DNA from: Pelodera strongyloides
Lineage: Eukaryota; Nematoda; Chromadorea; Rhabditida; Rhabditidae
Assembly (NCBI GenBank): GCA_036852015.1
Contig: JAANDG010000364.1
Location: 81,774 to 145,773, forward strand
Length of the DNA stretch: 64,000 nucleotides
Reading direction: 5' to 3'
The number at the start of each line of letters is the position of its first letter. Position 1 is the stretch's first letter. The notes beneath the pieces were generated by a model. That model was given only the letters and a program-made list of their open reading frames with translations. It ran no database searches and was not told the origin of the DNA. Shown piece by piece: positions 12,015 through 23,358 of the stretch. A program made the position numbers and the translations under genes.

Positions 12015-12417
12015 TCTTATTATATAAAGGAGAAGAGTTTGTCACGGGTTTGTTTTTATGTGCACAACGAAATCCCTTCATAAAGAAAATTCTTCGATCG
12101 AAAGAGCATACAAAATCTTTGTGGCTGGCGAGATTCGAACCCACATCAGCGCACAACCTCTCGATTCACAGTCCAACGCTCTCGGTGTGGCTATTCTAGC
12201 TTAGGGAAGAGGATCGTATAGGAGATCGTTAGAAAAGAGCAATGCATGCAAATTTGCAATTTTGCATGAAGTCCACAACTATATAATACGTTTCCGCATA
12301 AACGTAAATGAACATCTTTTTTTACGTTTGAAGAAATTCTTTTAAATAGGGTAACAATCGGCCGAAGGCCGTTTCCTCCAGTCGGAGAAGAGCCCGAAGG
12401 GCTCTTCGAACGGCTGG
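12015..12417 (+). mobile_element. Helitron-like non-autonomous element, copy 1
   Basis: Begins TCTTATTATATAAAGGAG after an A (12014). It ends with a 9-bp hairpin (GAAGAGCCC-GAA-GGGCTCTTC), 6 nt of spacer, then CTGG and a T (12418). A 5' TC, a subterminal hairpin about 10 nt from a CTRR end, and insertion between A and T without a target duplication are the Helitron hallmarks. A second copy with the same ends is at 48570-48981. The interior carries a tRNA-like sequence on the opposite strand and a second short hairpin near 12360. No rep/helicase coding is present. Confidence 0.7.
12122..12192 (-). other. tRNA-like sequence inside Helitron-like copy 1
   Basis: The minus strand reads like a tRNA core: an A-box-like start (TAGCCACACCGAGAGCG), an anticodon-like arm with the 7-nt loop CTGTGAA (GTG in anticodon position), a somewhat long variable region, and a B box GGGTTCGAATC. 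The acceptor stem does not pair well, so it is a degenerate tRNA-derived module rather than a functional tRNA-His gene. Confidence 0.5.
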
Positions 12418-12471
12418 TAAATAAATATAAACATAGACAACACACACAAAAAAACATTTATCGGAAGGGTT

Positions 12472-13420
12472 GCATGCAAAATGCACAAAGATTTAGTAGC
12501 AAATTTGCTGACATCTTATCACAATATTGCCCTAATCTTATATAAGAAACGCAAAATACAAAAGCTATTAAAGATGTAGGCAAGATTGCTGTAATTTTCA
12601 ACTATGTTCGTTAGTGAAATACTAAAGCTATACTATTTTAAAAAACCCGCAGAGCATCAAGTTTGCATAAATTTTGGCTCATTATGACATTGATCGAATG
12701 TTGTGGAAGCAAAATACTAAAGATACGACAGATGTAGGTAAGATTGACACTATCTTAATCCTTTTACGCAGCACGCGGCGCTTCAACTACGGTAATCTGT
12801 CTGTGATTTGAAATAATTTTTGGGAACTAAGTCCCCAAAATCGACGCATTTTTTCCCTTTTCCGCATATTTTATGAAAACTTTATTGTCTTCGAGCTCTT
12901 CTGGGTTCTTTGTTGACATATATAGAACATTGTTTATATTGCGCGAGTTTTGTGCTCTTTTCAGCTAAAATGCTTTATCAAACTAACTGCGTTCACAGCA
13001 GTATCTGCTATACATATAGACAGGCAGACTTCGTACAAGGTTCTAGCATCTGCCACACACGCGTAGCCTGACTAGAAAACACAGAGAAACAAAAACATCT
13101 CCGTAGTTCTAACATTGTCACCCATTTCGGGCCTGGTGTAGGCCGCGCGCCGACACAGGGTGAAGATAGGTAGGCGTGTGTTCGGCGATCTTCAACTTTT
13201 ATATGTATTTTTGCACCTACACCTGGCCTACACCGGGCCCACATCAGGCGCACCCGCATCGCGCCATTTCCCCCTTTGTGGGCGAAACGAGAACGAGGTC
13301 TAGGCGGCACCCACGGACCACGTTGCACAGTGTCTGGAAGGATACTCGGGCAGATCTGGAACTCGTGGGCGACTCTGCCCGCGACCTCTGCAGAACAAGT
13401 ATTGAACAACCCTCGAATAG
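12472..13420. repeat. interspersed repeat A, copy 1 (~0.95 kb)
   Basis: Shared blocks with 48126-49503 in the same order: TGCATGCAAAATGCA, ACTAAAGCTATACTATTTT, CTACGGTAATCTGTCTGTGAT, TGAAAACTTTATT, the GGCCTGGTGTAGGCCG region, a second inverted CCTACACC block, and CTGGAAGGATACTCGG near the end. The 3' part is also found at 37960-38120. It has no convincing ORF, and its internal GC-rich inverted repeats would fold. Confidence 0.75.
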
Positions 13421-15267
13421 AGGGTAGAGTAGCACTCTCTTGGAGAATAAAAATACACCTTTATTTTTATAATAAGTTCAATTTCATCGTTTCTTTGTCG
13501 CTTGCTGTTCCATATTTCCCAAGCGCGTTGATCTTAGGGTGTAATTAGATCAATCAATGATCGATTACCATTCATCTTAATGTGTCTTTGATTAGCTCAT
13601 TTGCATGCCAACTGATGCCTGCAGCTGCCAATTGTCGTTAAGTGATTAAACTATCAATCTTCGAATATTGACATACGAGAATTATACGTTCTACTTCAGT
13701 TTCTAGCGTAACACGAGCCCTGACATACAAATCGACGGACAAACTTTGTTCATTTGTATAATAATATAAGATGCAATATCGAATCTGTGGCCTTACTCGA
13801 GTGGTTATCTGCCCGCATCGGAGTGGTATGCTCCTATACTGTCACTAATGTATGCAGCTTTTTATCAGGTCAAAGATACACCTCTACAACTTTGTTTGCA
13901 TAATTTCAGTGATAAGAAAAGAATCAATACCTACATTGATAGCTCTATAGTCTATAGACCCTCATTCGAAAACATGCCGTTCTAAAAACCTAATCACGTA
14001 ATTGTTTTCCTGCTTGTTTTCAAGACAGCACCTTGTTTTCCACTTTTCTCGTTTCAGAATAGCTGTGTCCTGGTTCCAGTGCATTTCTAATTGTTTGTCG
14101 TGCACGTTACGCTTTCTGGAGGTTCTTCGTCCATTATTAGTACATATATTTGGTCCAATGCATCTAGTCTCGCTGAACCTCAACTGAACAAACCAAGGGA
14201 CGGAAACAAGAGAGTCTGGTACTGTCGTGTTCCTTAGTTTCTTGACCGTTTATTTACTAACAGAACATACTTTGGCGCTCCTTTTTTGCGTGTCCTCCCT
14301 TTTCTGGCCAGGGTGGCTGAGTGAGCATTATGAGTTAAAGGCATGAATAATGTATAGTACTTAGTCCGGGGAGCGGGGGTCGTCCGCATAGTGGACGGCA
14401 TGTACTTCCCTCATTTCTCACCATTCCCATGATATCTTCACCCCTTCGACGTCGGTGTCTCTCAATCCGCCATTCTCACTCGGCATGCTATGTCCGGTCA
14501 GCTGAAGGCCCTCTACGTCGCCCGCGCGTTGTCACCCTCTCCCCTCTCCTGCCCGCTCTCCTCCCTGCCAACTTTACTAGGACGGCGTCCAGGAAAGGGA
14601 GGATCCTCCTCCCCCATAAGTCATTCCTCATACTAAAAAGGATCATACATCCTCTTTTCTCATCTGTCATTCCTAAAGAAAATTATCCTTTCTCTGAAGC
14701 ACAAGTCTCACACGACGACGTGTGCGGCAAAATCCCTCTAAAACTACTTTTATACTCTTACTCTTAGACTCGTACTTCAATTCGTTTGTTCACCAATGAA
14801 AATTCGACCTCCTTCATCAGCAATACTTGTTTCTCAAATAAAAATTAAATCCATTTAATTGTATGGTCTCTAGGTGAAATTATTGTTAACTAATTTGCAT
14901 ACTTATGTCTAATGCATGAATGATCTGACCCTTGTGCGTACCAAATTGGCAACCGATCAGCAAATTTGTGTGACATATTGCACGCAATGAATGGGACATG
15001 GCATAACATATTATATGTAGATGTTTACTCAGTACTTATGACAATATTTCATGTTGGGCACTTTACTTCTCACTGCGACTAATAACAAATACAAATGGAC
15101 AAATTCTACAAATACCTATCGCATATGAGTATTTTTCTCCAATTTCATATGTTTGCCAACTTTCCAGAAGTGTGTAGGTGCAAGCATAAGTATTGAAAAT
15201 TTTGGATTTCGCGCTGTTTATAAAGAAGAAACTAGGGTGAAACCAAGAATTAAATGGCAATTACATA

Positions 15268-15629
15268 TTAAAGGGATCGGCTCACCTTAAATTGTGCCTG
15301 TTTTTTTTGTTTCTTAATTTTCTATAAGGGATAATAAAAATTTGGAATACAAAAAGTAGTGTTCTATTTCAATACTCACGAAGATATTAGGTGATAAAGT
15401 GGTGGATCGATCGGCCCGAAATGAAAAAGTGTAATTGTCCTGCCTTGTTTGTATGGGACAATTAACACTTTTTCATTTCGGGCCGATCGATCCACCACTT
15501 TATCACCTAATATCTTCGTGAGTATTGAAATATAACACTACTTTTTCTATTCCAAATTTTTATTATCCCTTATAGAAAATAAAGAAACAGAAAAAACAGA
15601 TACGATTTGAGGTGAGCTGATCCCTTTAA
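15268..15629. repeat. near-perfect palindromic MITE, TTAA target (AGGGATCGG ends)
   Basis: A 362-bp palindrome centred near 15447. It starts TTAA-AGGGATCGGCTCACCTT and ends with the inverted AGGTGAGCTGATCCCT-TTAA. The arms include a long nearly identical stretch around TCGGGCCGATCGATCC. A TTAA duplication with AGGG tips suggests piggyBac-type mobilisation and resembles the palindromic TTTAAA families known in C. elegans. Confidence 0.85.
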
Positions 15630-16086
15630 CCACGGATAGTTTTGTCCTCTCTATGTGCGAGTACTTCTTACCCACTATGCCATTACCCAACATAACTGGA
15701 AAGTCATGCTCCCAACTAATACACATCTGCGGAACTAATAACATAAAATGTCATTTGTTCTCGTCTATAACGTCCCGTCAATAACATAATGTTATTTCCG
15801 ACAAAGCAAAGAGCTTCATGATTATAGGACCGTAAAGTAGCCGCAAAAACCGCAAATGTCTATTGGCAGTTTTATGGTAAACCACTGCCATTTCATAGCT
15901 TTATGGGCCTTTGGCTGGCAGCTGCCCCATGCCCATAGGGTCCAATGGTGTAAGTGTTCATTAGAGGACAGGGATAATTACATACCTCTCGGGGTAATTG
16001 CACCCCATTGACAGCCCTCTGTAATCGGTGAAAATTTGAAATTTCGGAGGATACCAAAAGCAAATTTGTATAGTATAATAGACACA

Positions 16087-16206
16087 CATGCACGCACACA
16101 TACACATGCACACCACCTACACACATACCTACACCACACACACACGCGCACACACACACGCCCACGCATACACACACGCACACCTACACAAATACCTACA
16201 CACACA
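16087..16206. repeat. imperfect CA-rich simple repeat
   Basis: Interrupted CACA/CACG/CATA repeats; all apparent ORFs in this interval are translations of the repeat. Confidence 0.85.
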
Positions 16207-16551
16207 ATGGTTGCACTTTATCTTGTGTTGGTGCTTGTCCTCTACTATACATTTGCACCCTCTCTTTTCTATCTAGGGCTATCTATAGTCAGCGTCTTCT
16301 CAGGCTCAGAAAGATGTCTTTTTATTGGAAAAATGGCCATCCCTTTTGGCTTTTAGCATTTTCCGCTTGTGTGACATTCTATATATGTAACAAGTCCACA
16401 CATGCGCATTGCTTTAAACTACGACCAGTCTTCTTCGCTTGGTAAATAAAAAGATTCACGATGTTATTTTCACTGATAATTGACTACAATATCGTATTTT
16501 AGTATTAAAAACTTCAGTAGTATGATATTCTGCATACATGTGAAACTCTTA

Positions 16552-16712
16552 TGGGGTTTCCATGTATGCCAAAAACAACTGTGCGTTCTCTTCTAAGTAT
16601 GCAACAATTTACCGTATGTTCCCTGAATTGAATATTTGACATGATAAATTAATACACGGGTCTCGCGAAGTCGTAACATACGGTAAATTTGTCCGGGTAC
16701 TTGGAAACCCCA
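16552..16712. repeat. PIF/Harbinger-type MITE (TGGGGTTTCCA ends, TTA duplication)
   Basis: Starts TGGGGTTTCCATGTATGCC, ends ACTTGGAAACCCCA, and is flanked on both sides by TTA. The interior (TTTACCGTATGTTCCCTGAA and the following 60 bases) recurs inverted at 31735-31830. The 3-bp TTA duplication is the Harbinger signature. Confidence 0.8.
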
Positions 16713-16959
16713 TTACAATTAGGTTAGAAATACTTGTTACAGTGTCTTTTTATCCACCCCATTGACAGCGTCTTTAATACAGCGGAAATTATATAGTTTT
16801 TTTTAAAACTATAGTTGCGTGTTAGAAAACAAAAGCTTACACTTTACGATTGTGTACGCCCTTTCTACAGCTAGTCAGCCCTTTTTCGGACAACAAGGGA
16901 TGCCTTGTATGGCTCGAGAAGTGAATCACGGTCTCATTTTACTGACACGGAAGCCCATA

Positions 16960-16968
16960 CTCTCTCTC

Positions 16969-17028
<60 letters not shown>

Positions 17029-17044
17029 TTCTTTCTTTCTCTCT
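16960..17044. repeat. (CT)n microsatellite
   Basis: Long CT run with a short CTTT tail; four more CT tracts of this type lie within the next 4 kb. Confidence 0.95.
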
Positions 17045-17959
17045 ACGAACAGAGGGTTTTTGTTTCAAACAAATTGGCACAATTGGTCGCTTCTTCCAAA
17101 AGGATTCATTCAATTGTTGGCAAAAAATTTCAAGTGCGGTTTTAGGTTTGGGAAGTAGTATTCTAAAAACGAAGTAGTGTCATCATCTCCCAAAATATGA
17201 AGAGCACTTCCTTTCCCGTTTTCATATGGAATATGGTAATATGGAAGCTGAAATATATGTCCGACACCGACTCTCATCAGCATAACAGCTGACACGTGCG
17301 ACGTGTGCGAATAGTCCGACAAGCGCGCACACGAAATTTTCAAGCGGCACACAAATGGCGCTCAAAATGTGCATGTGCATGACGCGGAACTATGACTGTT
17401 TGCATGACGCGCGCATGCATGGCATGGAAGCGCCCGCTGCTTTCGCGCCGTTGATAAGCAAAAGGAAAGCATGCTTTGAATGCTGCCGAAAGCAAAATTG
17501 CATGTCGCTTTATTGCGGCGTGCCGACCGCTACAAGTGCTGATTAAATAAATAGGTTGATAGGTAATGTATTGCCCTTTCTAGTTCGTACCCTCTTTTTT
17601 CCAATCAGGCAGACCTGTTTCATACGGATTCGCAACACCGAAAATCCGAACATGTGCACTTTTTTGGTTCTTTCGCACGGATTACAGTTTCGATTCTTTT
17701 TCGATATGTTTTTCTCTGAGTTCCCCAAAATCATAAAATGTGAAAATACAATCTAACACTACCTACATGTTCATACTTGCACATACTGTAATAATAAATA
17801 ATAACTAATGCGATTATTATGCTAGGTAAACTTTTGATCAGCTGACGTTGTGCTCAAGCTGGTTGTTTTTTGCGCCACTTTTTAAAGGTTCTCATGCTCT
17901 CTCCCTTCTTATCATCTCCCTCCCTCCACCCCCCCCCACCCCCTCTCTCCCCTCCCCTC

Positions 17960-18004
<45 letters not shown>
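17960..18004. repeat. (CT)n microsatellite
   Basis: CT run preceded by a C-rich, A/T-poor tract from about 17920. Confidence 0.95.
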
Positions 18005-18006
<2 letters not shown>

Positions 18007-18277
18007 TGGCAGTCGGTTCAGTGGAACCAGCGTTCTTCTCAAGGACGTATTACTTGAGCATTCCATCTACACAACTGTCTATCTCTTTTCCACCAATAAT
18101 ATAAGTAAAAAGTAAAGTAGAGCACTAGCTACCTTCTTGTAATAAAGCCGCCTTATCAAAGCATCGAAAAATCATACATTTCAAAACACACATTGTAATG
18201 TTTATTTATTTTCACCAAAAGGGCGGCTTCCTTGTTGAATATCCGCTTTATTAAAATATATTTGTTTTTATTTTATT

Positions 18278-18383
18278 TTAAAGCGAAATGCCAGCTCCTT
18301 TGGAAAATTTGCATATGATAAGCAAATCCTATGTATCCTATGCTAATTTTGCGCGATAGCCGTGGACTGGCATTTCGCTTTAA
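18278..18383. repeat. short MITE (TTAA target, AGCGAAATGCCAG ends)
   Basis: Begins TTAA-AGCGAAATGCCAG and ends with the inverted CTGGCATTTCGCT-TTAA. Related ends occur at 53071-53240 and, at the right end only, near 21388. Confidence 0.75.
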
Positions 18384-19461
18384 TGTCTGATGGGTTTTTT
18401 TCTGCGTTCATTACAGTGTCCCAGTGACTCATTTCATAGTTTTGTGTAATATTAATCTGAAATATTTTCCTCTATTGGTTTCTAATGTGTCATTCATGAG
18501 AACAGTACAGGACGATGATGATTAATCGTTCCAGTCTTATTTCATCAGTCATCCTTATCAATTCCAAAGCACGTCCACTGTTCCGTTCCGAGTTCCGACT
18601 ATGATTACTTTGGGCTAATAGTAAGGATAAGAAGCTATACCGTATACAGTGCCATTCGCCTCCACTATTTGATTCCAGCTTGAACGAATATCTTTCAAAT
18701 CCTAAACTTTGGGCATAAAATTCAGGACAACCTGGAGCCGTTAACCTCCATCTGCCCTCACTCCTCCTTCCATAAATCGTCTAATAATTATATATGTGGG
18801 TCTTTCCCCCTTTCCCTATTATTGCCCGCTTTTCGGGGCCTCTTGACTTGCCGAATTCTCTTCTGAAATGCCCAATAGAATGGCCAGAAATGTACAGAAG
18901 AGTGTCCCCTTCATAGTGGAGCCTTTTAATCCCCGCTGCCACACTTATGTTTGTCATGAGGGAAATTTGGCGCTTCTTCGCGGCAAAATTGGACACCAAT
19001 TTTGAGGCGACTACGAAACACTCCTAATCACGTTTTCGACGACGTTACGAGCTTTGTCGTGCAATTTACGTACTACGAAACACTCGAACTTGAGCAGATT
19101 GTATTCTTTGAAAGACGAATAATTTTGGCGCCGACCGATTCTCTAGGAGTTCAATAAACAACCCACTGATAATACTCCTCTGTGGTAGCCCTAGAGATGC
19201 CTTTCTCCACGTATGTGCACTTTTTCCTGGGATGTTACGGAACGAGGAACACTACGCGGCACTTCTCTGTCCGTTACAAGTACCCTTGAGTGCGTCTTGA
19301 CGGAGCATGGCGTACTCGGATCTGTTCTTCTCGCTTTTTAGTGTGTACTGGCATGAACCGGATGGAAATGTTTATGCAAGTGATGGTTATTGGTAGAACC
19401 GTTGTCGCGCACAGCCCTACGTGTCCTAATCCTGGCGTAAAGCTAGCTCTTCGGGGGTTTA

Positions 19462-19556
19462 TTTCTCCCTCCCTCTCCCTCTCCCTATTTCCCTCTCCCT
19501 CTCTCTTCCGCTCTCCCTCCCCCCTCTCTCTGTCTCTCTCTCTCTCTCCTTTCTCT
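19462..19556. repeat. CT-rich simple repeat
   Basis: Impure CCCTCT/CTCT tract; the 159- and 148-codon ORFs across it are translations of the repeat. Confidence 0.9.
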
Positions 19557-20644
19557 GACAAGCTTTTGTCCCTCTGCTTCCGGCCATGTTTATTTTTCAC
19601 CCCTCCCTCTCTCTGTCCAACACTTTTGTTCATATATCCCCCCTCAGCTGTATCATATATGCTGAGTGACCAACACTTGCATATTGTCCCTCCCCGTTTG
19701 CCTGGGACGTCACCGGACATCCCCGGACATCCCCAGACCTTGGGGAAGAACCTTCCACTACTTCAGTGAGTTACTTTTCTATATACTCATGGGTTACTTT
19801 GCCTCACTATAAGAATTTTGTCATACGTTGATGATTAAAATGTACGGATTAGTCTATTCATTGAAAGAGTTTCTTTGCTTCCAAAAATAGAATCTCCTGC
19901 TATTTTTGTCTTCATTTTCTTTCTTCTGAAGCACGAGTTTGTTTGTCGTCTATTCTTTTAAGGCCCAGTCTTCCTTTGTAACTCGGTCGTGTACCTTTTC
20001 GTCGTTGAAAACGCGACCACCACACAAAATGGGCACCTCATTCTGAAGACCTCCTGTTTCATGGTTTTACATTTTAATTTGGTCACCAATGAAATATTTA
20101 TTTTATAGCCTTCACTATGCGCAGATACTCTAACAATGGGCTGCTCGCCAAATTTTGCGCATCCTGGATTTTATTATTACCTATGTGAAATGGGTGATAC
20201 GAAATATTCATCTTCCGAAAACATTCTTTACAATTCGCTTAAATTTATTATTTTTTGTTCTTGCCGTTTACTATAGTATTTGTACGTATAGTAATGGCGG
20301 GCAAAAATTGGTTTCCATTTGTTCCGGTTGTAATTTCATTTTAGTCCGACCTGGGAGAAGAGAAAACGAATTTTGTTTCCAAAATTAAGTAACTAAAATT
20401 AAGTCCAAAATTAAGTAAAAAAATAAGCTTAGTCCGCCAGTGCGAACAGCCTCCTTGGTTCCCTTGCAAAACGTGCGCGACGGGTGTTTCGCCGCGCGCC
20501 CTTGTTGTGCCATAGGTGCTCGGCGCCTGACAATGAGGCAGATGGAGACCATATAATAACTTAATTCTTCACAACGAACAGTTTATAAGCATTACGCTTA
20601 TAACTAAAACCAATTATTCTATTTTCTCTTCTACATCAGAATCC

Positions 20645-20646
<2 letters not shown>

Positions 20647-20680
<34 letters not shown>
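20647..20680. repeat. (CT)n microsatellite
   Basis: Uninterrupted CT dinucleotide run. Confidence 0.95.
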
Positions 20681-20685
<5 letters not shown>

Positions 20686-21224
20686 ACTTATCTTTGTTCA
20701 CTTCGGTTTCTTTGTATGTAAATGGGCCACTCTTTTGAGGATATTTAAGAATTTGAGACACAAAGGAACCTCTGGCAAGACAGATGTTGGTCATTAGTAC
20801 AAAAAGAGAGCGTTTGACTGGACTTGAGTCTGAAGTGCAAAAAGGCAACATGTCATGTCGCCTATGTATACGTATACAAAACGTATCAATAGTCAAAGGG
20901 GTAAATATGATGTCATAATCGTTATTCTTATATCACTCTCCAAATCAGACTGCTGCCTGTTTTTTTGCGCTTTGACGAAATTTTTGAAGTAAAACGTTGC
21001 AGAAAATAATGTTGGTGCCAGATTTTCAGATTTTTTTTATTTGCACTAAAATGTACATGTAAAATTGATATCTCCCCTCTTTTTTTTATCGAAAGCTATG
21101 AATTCTCTTGGGATTTCAGTGTCTGCCAGCACGGGTCTAGATTTGACTGCCCACTTCACAATTCTGAAGCTTTTAACCAAATTTTGTGTACCATTTTTTA
21201 TTTGTCCGTTCCATTTTTTAGAGC

Positions 21225-21388
21225 CAAATGCATCGTGGACAACTGAATTCTTACGTATTTATGCTAACTTGCTCGAATTTAGCTCGATTTTTTGTTTTAA
21301 TCTATGTTCATGTGCATAAGCGGCATTAGGATGATGGTGTACACGATGTGTTTCAGAAACCGGCCAGTAGTTCGCTTTAAAGAGCAAT
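21225..21388. repeat. partial MITE related to 53071-53240
   Basis: Shares GACAACTGA..TTCTTACGTATTTATGCTAA-type sequence and a right end in TTCGCTTTAA with the element at 53 kb. The left end is not recognisable here. Confidence 0.5.
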
Positions 21389-22707
21389 TGTCACGTTATT
21401 TGCCCTAGTCGTCAATTAATTATCAGCCTAATCCGTCTTTTTGGATGTCACTTTTTTGTGGAAGAGAAGAGCATGTGCCTTTATTTTATTTTTATAAATA
21501 AAGTTAAACATTGACTCCTTTTTATTTTTCATTTTTTTTAAAATAGATATCACTGTCACGCATCGAAGCGTAAACAATTTTTTTTATTCCCATAGGTTTA
21601 TTCAACACTAGTTGCCTACAATTATGCCAATTATGTTTTACCTAAAAATCCTACAATCGAGCCGAAACATCTAATAAGCGCACTTTTGAACAAGTCTGGA
21701 AATAATACATTATATTAATTTTAAGTTATTCCATTTACTTATTTTAAAGGTATGATATTTTTTGCAGTTAGAAAAAACAACAAAAAATTACTAGTTTTCA
21801 CAAAAGTTGACGCAATCGCCGCGCAAAAATCCGCCCAAAATTGCCCTCTGAAGTGGAAAATAATCGCTTTTTTTCAACTTTTCACCGAGGTTTGCTCTGT
21901 TTTTACCGCACTCACTGGAAAAAATATTGCAATGTTAGTATACACTCATTAGTACTTTTTATTAAATTTTTAGTGTATATATATCGAATTGTTTTTTTTC
22001 CTTTCATTTTGACGCTCACTTTTTTTTAAAATTAATTTGTATGCTTTTTGACTTTTTGCTTCTGTCAAATAATCAAAATGAAAATATTAAATGGTATACA
22101 CAATGTATAGTTATTTCGTCTGGTTCACTTAATTTTCATTCTTGCTTGAGAATATAACTCCCATAATGCCATCTTATTGAGCCTAATTTTCTCCCTTTTG
22201 ACATATTTTTTTCTTTTTCTTATGATTCTTCTGCACATTTTTTGACTCAAACCTCCTAACATCGACCAATATTCTATATGTTTATAGTTTTCGTTAACAT
22301 AGCTTAGGCATATGTAGGGCGAATAGCGGATAACCCACTAATAATTTTCTGTCCAGTACGGAGTTCTGAGGAACATACGTTCAAAACTAAACTATGAGGC
22401 ACTTGGAACGTAATAAGTGAATTCGCAATTAGTTGATTATACGGCTGTAAGAGTAATATTATTGTTAGCCACTACAAACTACAAATATAAATATAATTGT
22501 ACTCGAACATTAAAAAACGAAACAATTAATTAACTGCAATAACAATTGCACTCAACATAAAATCGAACATACACATAATCAATCACACAATCTTCAACCA
22601 AACTGTTATTTTTCTTTATACATAGTTATTTTCTCTTTCTCTCTCTCTTGTGTGCATTCTCATTTTTATTTATTTTTTTCCTATCGCTCAAAGCTGTGGT
22701 CATCGTA

Positions 22708-22760
22708 CTGATGAGACCTAACTACAGCAAAATCCTCGTATACGATCAGGGTCGAAACGG
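22708..22760 (+). ncRNA. hammerhead-like motif, copy 1 (tentative)
   Basis: CTGATGA at 22708, a 4-5 bp stem (GACC..GGTC), then GAAA at 22754, reproduces the CUGANGA-stem II-GAAA order of hammerhead ribozymes. A second locus at 61568 has the same order and shares the loop sequence AAATCCTCGT. Helices I and III and the cleavage triplet are not convincingly formed, so this is only a candidate. Confidence 0.25.
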
Positions 22761-23344
22761 GGTTATCATGTTAAAGAACATGATACACTTTATCTCTCAA
22801 TACTCTCATTTATACTTTTCCTTATATTACTGTAACTCTATTTACTTCTTTTTTCAATTAGCCAGCACAACTCAATCTATTCACACTGTTTATGACTCAA
22901 TTATGTACCCACTGTGACATCTGTTGACATTATGAATTATGAGGGAAACATATGGACACCTTATTTTCTTCGGTATATTCATCATTATTTATTCTCACAA
23001 GTTTTTGCTTATCATTATAATTTTGTTCACTTTTTTTTGCACAGTAAGCTAAGCTCGATGTTTCTCTTGTTTCACATAGCGTGTGCACACTGATGGTGAG
23101 ATATTAGCTTCGGGTGCCTTCAAAATGCAGGCTAAACAGAACAAAAACACAGTGCTCAACATTGTTTTCTCTTGTTTTTATTATCACTTATCAGAATAAA
23201 TCAAGCAAAATTTTCACCAGTTATTCTGCAATTTATTGTTAATTGTTCGACTTTTTTGGGAAAAAAATCTGTTTATTCCAATTATCGATTAACCTTTCGA
23301 TCGATTTATTGATTTTATTTCAAAATTCCAATTATCGATTACCT

Positions 23345-23350
23345 TTTCAG
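23345..23350 (+). promoter_or_regulatory. probable spliced-leader acceptor of the PP2C-like gene
   Basis: TTTTCAG ends at 23350, 8 nt before the ATG at 23359, with no upstream coding exon; a textbook trans-splice arrangement. Confidence 0.6.
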
Positions 23351-23358
23351 TGGGTGAT

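Larger units (their letters stand above)
13430..23340. other. 10 kb gene-free, repeat-rich stretch
   Basis: I found no exon chain with matching splice phases on either strand. It contains MITEs (15268-15629, 16552-16712, 18278-18383 and a partial one at 21225-21388), CT microsatellites (16960-17044, 17960-18004, 19462-19556, 20647-20680), a CA-rich stretch (16087-16206) and a hammerhead-like motif near 22708. The longest ORFs here are read through these simple repeats. Confidence 0.55.

Noticed and set aside
12015..12417. Reading the tRNA-containing repeat as a SINE
   Set aside because: The TC start, subterminal hairpin, CTG(G) end and A/T insertion fit a Helitron better; no A-rich tail and no target duplication. 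Still listed for checking.
14429..14767. 112-codon ORF with Arg/Pro-rich product
   Set aside because: No recognisable family, no splice context, and the region is C/T-rich; chance ORF is more likely.
15893..16356. His/Thr- and Cys/Val-rich ORFs
   Set aside because: Translations of the CA repeat at 16087-16206.
19274..19769. Overlapping 148- and 159-codon ORFs
   Set aside because: Both are translations of a CT-rich simple repeat.
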